Shown here in pieces: positions 55,690 through 64,000 of a stretch of DNA of 64,000 nucleotides. This DNA is from Ascarosepion bandense (Eukaryota; Mollusca; Cephalopoda; Sepiida; Sepiidae): positions 1,629,001 through 1,693,000 of the forward strand of contig JBBBDQ010001187.1 of NCBI GenBank assembly GCA_037127315.1, written 5' to 3'. Within the stretch, counting starts at the first letter, position 1. Each line of letters begins with the position of its first letter. The translations under genes and the position numbers were made by a program. The notes below the pieces were generated by a model. It was not told the origin of the DNA. It did not search any database and saw nothing but the letters and a program-made list of their open reading frames with translations.

Positions 55690-57110
55690 GCTCATATTGC
55701 AATCTTTGGCGACAATGACTTCATCACTCAGTATTACTGGTTTCTATATTGTATTCACTTCTATACTCATGCGGTTTAGGATACTTTTGAAGCCTAGCAC
55801 ATGATTTGTTTACATAGTTTCCAATGGTTTTCTCCATTAATTATTTCAAATTCGTTGCATAGGGGGCAGTGATTCTTTTTTATTATCCATATGTTGTCTG
55901 CTAAGTCTAGTTTTTCCATTTTCCCCTCACATTACAGTCTAGCTATGTTCCTGCAGCCTTGCTTTAAAGTGGCGGCTTTTTTCTCCATTATATTTTTCTA
56001 CATGGAATGGCGTACACACAATCCTTAGTCATGTTTTCCTCTATTGAAGGTCTTAGCCGAGAAAGATATCTGAGAAGTCTAGACCTATTTTGAAGGTTGT
56101 CCTTATGTTATATGGACCACAGATTCTTTATATTTCTCTGATAATCCATTCACATCAGGTAGGCAGACCGAGGCTTTCTTCCACGTTCATTAGAGCAGTT
56201 GTTATGTACTTTGAGTAGCTATTACAGTGTGAGGTACTGCTTATACAGATAATTTCCTCTTCATATGTGTCTGGGTTACCAGTGATGACTTTTGCTCGAT
56301 GTAGCAGGCAGCGAACGATTCCGTTTTTTTATATTGTATGGGATGTGGAGTTTGAAGTTGCGGTATGATCCGGTAAATATTGACTTGCGATATATGAATA
56401 TCTTGAACTAACTCTCCGTTTGAGATATTAGCACATTCAGGAAAGCGAGTTTGCTATCACTCTTTTTTCATATTGAATTGTATCGATGATTCTATTGAAT
56501 TCCAGTAGTGTCTGGATCTTTTGCATGTGGGACCAGAGTATGCAGTTGTCATCAACGTATCTTAGTCATCTCCGAATTATATCATGTATAAGTTAGTCAA
56601 TGATGTTGATAATGGCGAACCTTTTATTCTGCCGATATATGTGTTGTATTTGGACTTTGTTGTTACCACCACAAGATTAATTTCTTGTGAGCTTAAGAGG
56701 ACATTTTTAAGCAGTAACAATTGTAAACATCATCCGTTTCTTCCCTTCTTTTATTTCATACAGACTCTGCTTTTTTTTTGTTTTCTCTTTTAATAAAAAT
56801 TGATTTCATATCATAAGTCTTTTTCTCTCTTGAATTGTTTAATGGTAACGTATAAGTGAAAAGCCCTTCGTTGGAAGTGACAAACAAAATTTTCACAAAA
56901 CTAAATATCTCCTTCTGGTCATCTAATAGTATACTGGTAAGTTCTCCTAGGGATGAGTTCGAGGTCAGTCTATCCCTGATTACCTATAGTGCCTCTACCG
57001 TAGGTACATTGAAGAAGATATTTACGACATCCAAGTTCACTATTTTGTTGCCTTTGAAGTAAACATCTTTAATAAGTTCCACGAAATTAACGAATTTACA
57101 TACATATGAT
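55690..57110 (-). pseudogene. Penelope-like element, RT plus GIY-YIG remnant
   Basis: Minus-strand translation with stops and frameshifts gives, in order, VNLDVVNIFFNVPTVEAL (about 57050-57000, Penelope-type RT block), LRYVDDNCILW near 56560-56530 (catalytic YVDD), GIVRCLLHRAK near 56320-56285, then CTPFHVEKYNGEKSRHFKA near 56010-55960. The last equals the GIY-YIG endonuclease core of Penelope elements (Y-IGET) with the central residues changed. MLGFKSILNRMSIE follows near 55800-55760. This RT-then-GIY-YIG order is diagnostic of Penelope-like retroelements. The copy is decayed and inactive. Confidence 0.72.
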
Positions 57111-57164
57111 GGTAAATTTTTTATCAATTGAAACTTTTCGTTCTAGTTATGAGGACAATCATTC

Positions 57165-57310
57165 CTGAGAGGTTCACCCGAATCCAGCCAGCGGTTTTTG
57201 AGATGTCTTGACCACGGTCAAGCAATCAAACAACCGTGACTAAATTTTATACCTTCGCCTTACCGCAATGATAAGAAGAAGAAAAAAGAAAAAGAAGAAA
57301 ATAAGAAAAA
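57165..57310 (+). mobile_element. LINE-type 3' tail fragment with purine-rich end
   Basis: 'tgagatgtcttgaccacggt' plus 'caatcaaacaaccgtgac' is the same tail type as at 53150-53265. It is followed by a GAA-rich run (57270-57310). Confidence 0.45.
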
Positions 57311-57723
57311 GAAATATCCACAATAAGCGAGAAAAGGTCAAAGTTTGCACACTGAATGAAACGAATGCACCAAATGACAAAAAGGTCTGCTAAGGTTTGT
57401 GAAAAATTAAGGCAAAATAAAAACCTAGGAATGGAAATATAAATAAGAATGTGGAACTTAAAAACTGAAATTGTCGCACTATTGTTTGGAGCACTAGCGT
57501 TTAACAAATACAGGAACTCAAGCACGAATAACAACAATAATGGTGCACCATCGATCCGGAAAATTTAATACATTCTTTCAATAAGCACAACCAATATCCT
57601 GCAAAGGCGCCAGTTCATTTCAGTTATCCTTTCTTTCATCAAGCGGAAAGAACAAAAAGGTTACGTTCTTCGCTTTTTCTAAATAACCAGCGTATTATCA
57701 TAAAACAGATTTGGTAAAAAATA
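57311..57723. other. No gene seen
   Basis: The minus-strand 96-codon frame at 57247-57537 shows no known motif. Confidence 0.35.
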
Positions 57724-58160
57724 AATATATAATAATAATAATAATAAACTTGTCTATTAATTGATATGGCTTGTCCAGCGGATTGTAACATAGCAATCAA
57801 GGAATTTGAAAAACTGTCAAAATATAAAGACCTGGAAATTGAAATAGGAAAAATGTGGAAATTGAAAACAAGAGTTGTGCCAGTGATAGTAGGTGCACTT
57901 GGAATGATAAAAAATGGAACAAAACAACACATTGAAAGAATCCCTGGAAACCCCAGCTTAAGAGATATACAAAAAATTGTCTTATTAAGTACAGCCCACA
58001 CACTAAGGAAAACTTTATCTATGTAATGCTGGAGATGATATGGAAGATAGAAAAACATGAAATGGAGCCATAACAACACGCCACTACCTGCCTTAGGTCT
58101 CCCCGCAGACTTGGTTGGTAGTGAGACCAAAGCAGAAATCGAAATATGATGAAAAATGAC
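57724..58160 (+). pseudogene. R2-type LINE 3' end, copy A (restriction-like endonuclease domain)
   Basis: After a (TAA)n run, the frame LLIDMACPADCNIAIKEFEK...KYKDLEIEIGKMW...VVPVIVGALGMIKNGTK is the C-terminal restriction-like endonuclease region of R2/NeSL-group LINEs, which nicks the target DNA. The upstream Pro-Asp part of the PD...D motif is missing. It ends at a stop near 58024, followed by a short UTR and a 'cataataataa' tail. Two long minus-strand frames over it (to 196 codons) are shadows. Confidence 0.7.
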
Positions 58161-58755
58161 ATAATAATAAAATGTGCAAACACTATGGAAAATCTGTAAA
58201 CAAACGCTGGTATCAATATCACCCAGCACCGGTTACAGAAATAGAAGAAGTAACTATTCTATGAGATTACACCATCTTCAGAGACAGAGAAATTGAAGCA
58301 AATAGGCCAGACATTATTGTTAAAAACCAGAAAGAGAAAACTTATCTATTAATTGATATGGCTTGTCTAGCGGATTGTAACAGATCAACCAAGGAATTTG
58401 AAAAACTGTCAAAATATAAAGACCTGGAAATTGAAATAGGAAAAATGTGGAAATTGAAAACAAGAGTTGTGCCAGTGATAGTAGGTGCACTTGGAATGAT
58501 AAAAAATGGAACAAAACAATACATTGAAAGAATCCCTGGAAACCCCAGCTAAAGAGATATACAAAAAATTGTCTTATTATGTACAGCCCACACACTAAGG
58601 AAAACTTTATCTATGTAACGCTAGGGATGATAGGAAAGATAGAAAAAAACATGAAATGGGGCCATAACAACACGCCACGCGCCCCGCAGACTTGGTTGGT
58701 AGTGCGATCAAAGCAGAAATCGAAATATGATGAAAAATGATATAATAATAATAGT
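58161..58755 (+). pseudogene. R2-type LINE 3' end, copy B
   Basis: Head-to-tail with copy A, at 591-bp spacing between equivalent points (57749 and 58340). It begins further upstream: CKHYGKSVNKRWYQYHPAPV, a TGA in place of an expected Trp near 58261, then DREIEANRPDIIV and LLIDMACLAD. The Pro-Asp and second Asp of the PDx14D endonuclease core are both present. A stop near 58551 shortens the C-terminus relative to copy A. It ends with the same UTR and an ATA-repeat tail. The two copies are more than 90% identical by eye. Confidence 0.72.
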
Positions 58756-59218
58756 TTTATAAAATTGAATTGGTGGCTTTTAATTAGAAAATAGTATAAA
58801 AAAGAAATGAACTACGAGAAGAATTATTTATGATGACGATGACTGGATAAAAAAGAAAATGAATGATCAACGGTTTCCTACTTTCTACTTTTTTGTCATT
58901 ATCATCACACGAGCCCCAACATTCCTCATCGCAATCCTCCTTCTGTAACTTCCGTTGTTTCCATTGCAATACTATGCTGTCTGTCCGTCCGTCTATGTGA
59001 TGGCAACTGCTAGGCTATTAACGTAGAAATGAAAAAGATACACGAAGCGAGAGAAATGACGTGCCCCCTAAAGGATGCTGTGAGTGTTATGGACTGATTA
59101 TGAAACAGATATACCGTCATTTCTTTGAAAAAATTTAACAGTGTTCATTATATTTACATTACTAAAGAATTTTCGTCTCATTTCCCTACTTTAGTTACCG
59201 TGGCTTCTCCACATGTTC

Positions 59219-59222
<4 letters not shown>
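58756..59222. other. No gene seen
   Basis: AT-rich sequence with no recognised element. Confidence 0.4.

Positions 59223-59282
<60 letters not shown>
59223..59282. repeat. (CA)n microsatellite
   Basis: About 30 uninterrupted CA units. The 113-codon plus frame through it is poly(Thr-His) run-through and not a gene. Confidence 0.97.
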
Positions 59283-59284
<2 letters not shown>

Positions 59285-60005
59285 CCTATGTATTATTTTT
59301 GACACGAAGCATCATTTTTCATGAAAGATTTGTTGTTCTTGGTCATTTGATGAATAGAAAAGTTGAAAGGAATTCCTTCCTAATCGATGAAAATATACTG
59401 TTAAGATTAATCCTGTTAATATTTATATGGCTATTGTCATACATGATAATATTTGGCATTTCTTAACAGCGCTTCCATTATTTCATTTTATTTATAAATT
59501 TACAACGTATTTCCTTTAAAACAATTGTTTTTACCTAAAACGTTTTTTTGTACATAGAGTAGATTTAATCTCTTTTTATAATATTAAAGGTTGTTTCCTC
59601 CCAATTTTTTTGAATTAGTGTGAAATGCTGACATCTTTATTATGTCATTATTTTCAATTCTAGTTATATTTTTATTCATTTTACGTCTTGTTGATGTTAA
59701 TTCTCAAGTAATGTGGTTTTTATACAGTTCTTTATTTGTGATTCTTTAGGATAAACTTTGCCAAGACACTTAGGTTATACTCTGCCCAAAGCCTTTTTTT
59801 CACCGTTAATCCTAGGGATCAACTTCATAGAGCTGACAATTCGGATTTTTCTGACCGGGTTTGGCGCCAGGCATGGCACCTGTATAAAAGCTATAGTCAG
59901 ATGTGACTCGAATATTCATGTTGATGTTTTGGATTTTTAAGAATTTGCTGTTGCCTGAAGCTAAGTCTTGCGCTTATAATTCGAGTTTCAATTACTTTTT
60001 GTGAT
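59283..60005. other. No recognised gene
   Basis: AT-rich; a 60-codon plus frame (59758-59940) has no motif. Confidence 0.35.
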
Positions 60006-60031
60006 ATATATATATATATTTATATATATAT
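60006..60031. repeat. (TA)n microsatellite
   Basis: About 12 TA units with a T interruption. Confidence 0.85.
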
Positions 60032-60879
60032 AAACCAAAACCAAAATAAAAAAATAAATACAGCCACTACAACAAAGACTGTCACTTCCGGATCAATTTC
60101 TAGAGTCACAGACGCCGATGCTCCAGTCAAACAGACAATTAGGATGCTACCCATGGTAATCCTGACAGACGAAGTCCTACTATATGTATATTATTTCTTT
60201 TAACCTATCTATAAAACGAGGTACCTGATGTGTTTAGTATAGGTAATACAATATTGTAGCATAGTGATAAAGGAATGAATTATGAAACGTACTAAGTACA
60301 ACCAAGAAACCGCTTGTTAAAAACTGCGTAGTTGTATTTTGTAGTCAAAATTTTAATAAGCGGCTTATGGTGTAAACATTTCAGCAAACACATTATTAGT
60401 AATAATGCAGAGTTGCACGAATATACTCCTAGGAAATCATCTTTTTCTGAAGGAAAGTAAAACGCAACCACGTATCTTAGAGACCATAACTAATTCTTTT
60501 ATCTGTCATACACCCAGGAGGATATGGTAGTATAGACATGGTTACCCGAGCTCAGAAAAATAGCTCTCGGAATTACTGATTATACAATTTTTTTCTTGGT
60601 TTTATTTTGCAATTAGAATGCAATTTTCGCAAGAAAGATAAATAGTCCGATAACAAATGTATTCTTTATTTCTGAAAACTTGTCAAAAATAAATATTCTG
60701 CTGTGTATAGTGTTTACCATTTTAACTCCATATTTTACATTACCATTTTCCTTTTAATTTTAATCCACATTATTGCATTGACAGTGTCACGCGAACAACA
60801 TTGAACTATTCAAGGATAACGACTCGTCAAAAATCTAGCCTTAATTTAATCCGATTATGTTTAATCTCATTAATAAAGG
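60032..60879. other. No gene seen
   Basis: No recognised element or open frame. Confidence 0.4.
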
Positions 60880-60990
60880 ATTTCCAATTCCAGTTGGGTT
60901 CATTATATTTCCTAAAGCGCATAAACCCTTGGGAAAATCTGAATTCATCAATTCTCTCCCCCTTCTGTGGGTTGATTAGTTGATCTGTAT
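60880..60990 (+). mobile_element. Old SINE body fragment
   Basis: 'ccagttgggttcattatatt', 'gcgcataaacccttgggaaa' and 'ttctgtgggttgattag' follow the order of the SINE blocks 'ccagttgaattcgttgcatt', 'gcgcaaatactcttgggaaa' and 'ttatgggttaaatag'. Strongly diverged. Confidence 0.5.
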
Positions 60991-61678
60991 CAAAAACAAA
61001 AATGTTTACTACAGGAAACATTAATATCTCTAAAACAATACATTGTTCAAAATAATTAGATTTCGGTATTAAATAAACCATAGTTATATTGATATTTCGC
61101 TAAACGAAAACAACCAACCCAAAAATAATCATACATGGACTTGTTTTCATTTTTTATCATTTATTAAAGAACATAGGAATATGAATTAAACTCTAAGAGA
61201 CAATATACAAACCACAAATGAAAGATATCAACAAAATGATTCCAGACATGTATGTATGTAAACTTCTGCAGCCATATATACTTTCATTGATTCCGAAAAT
61301 TCTCATTTTCTTGATATAAACGTTATTATAGGCACAATATTTCAATCAAGTATACTCTGGCCATCATCAGGTTACTTTTATTTTGCTGTTAATGTGATGT
61401 CATTGCAATTATTATTTTTTTCCTCTGATGCCTAATATTGAAAATCTTTTAACCTTTTATTCTAATATAAATTTACCCGTAACATGAATAAATGATGGGG
61501 AATTTAAATTAATTATCGAACCATACATTCTGCATTAGCTTTTGATGATATCATTAAAGCTAATAATTCAATTCCCACAGGTAAGATACAGTTCTGTTTG
61601 ATGTTTGTTTTTTAATCATTAAAATAAAACATACTTAGAAAGCTAATCCAAATGTAATAGCGGTAATATTGCGTTAGA
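60991..61678. other. No gene seen
   Basis: AT-rich sequence without motif. Confidence 0.4.
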
Positions 61679-61694
61679 ATATATATATATATAT

Positions 61695-61727
<33 letters not shown>
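61679..61727. repeat. (TA)n(TG)n microsatellite
   Basis: About 9 TA units then about 15 TG units, ending exactly at the head of a SINE. Confidence 0.93.
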
Positions 61728-61730
<3 letters not shown>

Positions 61731-62018
61731 TTGTGGTGCAGTAGATATCGGAAGGAGAAATTGGAAAACTGAGTTCGAATACCAGTTAAAGTCTTTGCAT
61801 TGACTTATGCGCAAATATACTTAGAAAAGATATTAACTCGTCTCCATGGGTTAAATAGCAGAACAGATTGAACTTTATAGCATTGTGGTTGGTTACCACT
61901 CTACCGCAGAAAGTAATGGCTACCTACTGCCAGAAAATATTCTGCTTAGTCAGTTTTGTCTTGAAAGATACATGATCACCCCAGCGTGTATCACGTACGG
62001 CAGCTAACTGATTGAGTG
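61728..62018 (+). mobile_element. tRNA-derived SINE, full length
   Basis: Head 'tacgttgtggtgcagtagat', B-box 'gagttcgaataccag', body with a small deletion at the 'ctccagttatggg' block, and end 'gcgtgtatcacgtacggcag'. Confidence 0.82.
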
Positions 62019-62089
62019 ATTGTTATGCTGCCCTATCTACATTGGAATGAACTCTTCCTCCTTCATAAATGCTAACCTGCGAGTCTTCC

Positions 62090-63064
62090 TCAGAAACCAG
62101 GTCTGGACGACAAAGTGAACCTCGCTGCCGCACTTGAAAGGGACCTCCAATCCGTAGTGACCTGGGGTAGGAAATGGTTGGTAAATTTCAATGCCTCCAA
62201 AACAAAGCTGTTATCAACTAACCACCATAGACAATCGCATCTACCTCCCATTAGCATGGGACAGGCTAGCCTCCCAGAGCGTAAAATACTACGCCTCCTT
62301 GGCCTTACACTCTCGGCGGACCTCAAATGGAATGACTATATTGAATCCATTGCCAAATCTGCTGCTATGAAAGTCGGCTCCCTGTGCAGGGCCCGGAAAT
62401 TTTTCCCACCTGAAACTATTCTGCACATATACAAATCTACCATCCGCCCGTGTATTGAATATTGCTGCCATATCTGGTCGGGTGCCCCTGCTGCTCTCCT
62501 TGGGCTTCTTGACAAATACAAAGGAGGATCTGTAACGTGGTTGATACTGACTTGGCAGACCGGCTGCAGCCGCTCTCACACCGGCGTGATGTAGCTTCCC
62601 TGTGCCTCTTCTACAAGTACTTTCATGGCTTCTGCTCCGATGAGCTTAGATCACTGGTGCCGCCTAAGCACGAATTTACACGAGATACTAGATTGGCAAC
62701 TAGGTCCCACCCTTTTACAGTTAAACAAATAAGATGTAACCGTAAATTCTACTCCAACAGCTTCTTTTCTCGCGCTTCACGCCTGTGGAACTCCCTTCCA
62801 CAAGTCTGCTTTCCCGACAGTTACAATCTCCAGGTGTTTAAATGTAGGGTCAATAGACACCTCCTATCACACTAACTCCCAACTATTCTCACAACACTCT
62901 CATCTACCCAACCCTCATTCTCGGTATCCTCACCCGCCTATCACCCACCCTCTGTTATTTCCTATATTTAATCAGCCTTTCTCCACTCTACGTAGCCCCC
63001 TGCACAGTAGTGGCAGTGACATGCCTTGTTCGGGGTGAAACGCTTATAAAAAAAAAAAAAAAAA
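62090..63064 (+). mobile_element. LINE-A copy 3, 5'-truncated, young
   Basis: Matches copy 1 from about 2429 to its end with only scattered substitutions (about 97-98% by eye). It starts just after the YADD block and ends with the full 3' UTR, the shared tail and about 17 A. No clear target-site duplication was found. Confidence 0.9.
62115..62875 (+). pseudogene. LINE-A RT C-terminal pseudogene (one-base frameshift)
   Basis: Open pieces 62115-62594 and 62537-62875 lie in different frames. Compared with copy 1, one A is missing in the A run near 62513-62517 (LLDK block), which shifts the frame. It lacks the RT catalytic residues. Confidence 0.85.
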
Positions 63065-63539
63065 GAGGCAATCGAGACGAAGTGTTACTTGACATTTCGA
63101 ACGAACATTTCCATCTTCCGACTAAGAACACTCTTATTTTTTTTTTATATATGTTCTGTTATTCCAATACCCTGGTTCAACCTACCTTCGTCTCGTGTCT
63201 TTCTTCATAGACCAAAAATTCCACAACAGATATATAACAAAGGATGTATAAGAGGAAGTATTTAGTCACCGAAAATTGATTAATTTAACGTAAGCTAAAT
63301 GCAATGGTCTATGACAGATATTGAACTTTGCTCGCTGTTTAAGTCGATAACTGTTATGGTACACTGATAGCACTCTATCGCCTGTTCAAAGTGATGCCTG
63401 TCGTTTATTTCTATATATTATGACAACTTTCCGCAAAGTTCGTATTTACTTGATTTCAGATAAATAATTGAAAGTTTTCTACATATTTCAGTGTAATTTT
63501 CATTTATAATGCTAAAGATAGACGAAAAGACGAACGTAT
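63065..63539. other. No gene seen
   Basis: A 66-codon frame at 63010-63210 spans the A tail and has no motif. Confidence 0.4.
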
Positions 63540-63645
63540 CGGGTTTATCTTTAGTAAACATTCTTGTAGTTTTTTTCTTGTGTATAAGAACAACCTGTCA
63601 TCTGCATATCTAACGTTGTTAATAGCCACTATTAATTTATAATGT
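63540..63645 (-). pseudogene. RTE LINE RT scrap with YADD
   Basis: Minus-strand translation gives INNVRYADDRLFLYTRKKLQE, matching LNNIRYADDTVLIADTERKLQE of the RTE copy at 24.6 kb. Only about 35 codons survive. Confidence 0.6.
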
Positions 63646-64000
63646 AGTACTATATTATATTCATTTTTGTTTATGTTTTAATCATTTTGAAGAAATATTC
63701 ATTCTTCATTGTGAACCAAATATAAATAATGTTTTTCTGTTCCACTGTTTTTATTACATCTTGCAATCTATAATTCAGTAAACGTCAATAGAAAATAAAA
63801 TGCACGCAGTCATACTAGTTTTCATATATGAAAACTTACCCACTCATACAATCGCAAACAAAGTAGGCTTTGTCGTGTGCACAAGGCAGGATAGAGAAGA
63901 TTTATTGCGAAACAAGCTGTCTTGGTGAATTAAGTGATTTCCAGTTTGAAACTGGTGGAATGAACAAATGAAGAGTGCATTTCGGCATTTTGCTCATGCG
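63646..64000. other. No gene seen
   Basis: AT-rich sequence to the window end. Confidence 0.4.

Noticed and set aside
55517..55804. 95-codon plus-strand frame as a gene
   Set aside because: It overlaps the 3' end of the Penelope-like remnant on the minus strand and has no motif of its own.
57639..58229. 196-codon minus-strand frame as a membrane protein
   Set aside because: It is the antisense of an R2-type endonuclease coding region; the AT-rich coding strand gives Phe/Leu-rich antisense frames.

Overview
The window reads as a gene-poor, AT-rich stretch of a metazoan genome, most probably a cephalopod (octopus-like). That inference rests on several repeated copies of a tRNA-derived SINE of about 300 bp resembling cephalopod SINEs, RTE/BovB-like LINE remnants, mariner remnants, a Penelope-like element and long (TA)n, (CA)n and (TG)n tracts. 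I found no host protein-coding gene, no functional tRNA gene and no bacterial or phage feature. Almost every long open frame belongs to a transposable element or is a by-product of a tandem repeat. The species call is inference; no search was run.

Layout. 1-12 kb: a 5'-truncated but open LINE (called LINE-A here, 1010-3390), a 5S rRNA pseudogene (4.2 kb), a second, internally deleted LINE-A copy (8.34-9.22 kb), a long-inverted-repeat element set between (TA)n tracts (9.6-10.2 kb), a mariner C-terminal remnant (11.0 kb) and a hAT-type MITE (11.96-12.37 kb). 12.5-13.3 kb: a CT-rich minisatellite. 13.4-26.7 kb: decayed RTE pieces, SINEs, two more 5S pseudogenes next to SINEs, a LINE-A-tailed tandem element (23.4-23.8 kb) and an RTE 3' half (24.2-25.5 kb). 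27.4-34.2 kb: a nearly intact Ty3/gypsy-type LTR retrotransposon on the minus strand with near-identical LTRs, a frameshift in gag and an in-frame TAG between protease and reverse transcriptase. 34.4-37.1 kb: a second SINE family, a TG/TA minisatellite, an RTE 3' end and more SINEs. 37.4-47.9 kb: a pyrimidine-rich region whose core (about 38.5-47.85 kb) is a 28-bp satellite array with nested long-range duplications and one scrambled block. 48-64 kb: SINEs, a 190-bp palindrome, a mariner pseudogene (minus), LINE-A fragments, a LINE-A-tailed element, a Penelope-like RT plus GIY-YIG remnant (minus), two head-to-tail 3' ends of an R2-type (restriction-like endonuclease) LINE, and a young 5'-truncated LINE-A copy.

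How the parts relate. LINE-A, its fragments and at least two unrelated-bodied elements (23.4 kb and 52.7 kb) share the same roughly 60-nt 3' tail, which suggests the latter were mobilised by LINE-A machinery. Two of the three 5S-like sequences lie about 20 bp from a tRNA-type SINE segment in the same orientation, hinting at a composite 5S/tRNA retroposon. The satellite has a 28-bp unit (28 is 1 mod 3) with no stop triplet on the plus strand, so all three forward frames give the same 28-residue peptide repeat. This explains the apparent 2,442-residue ORF, which I do not call a gene.
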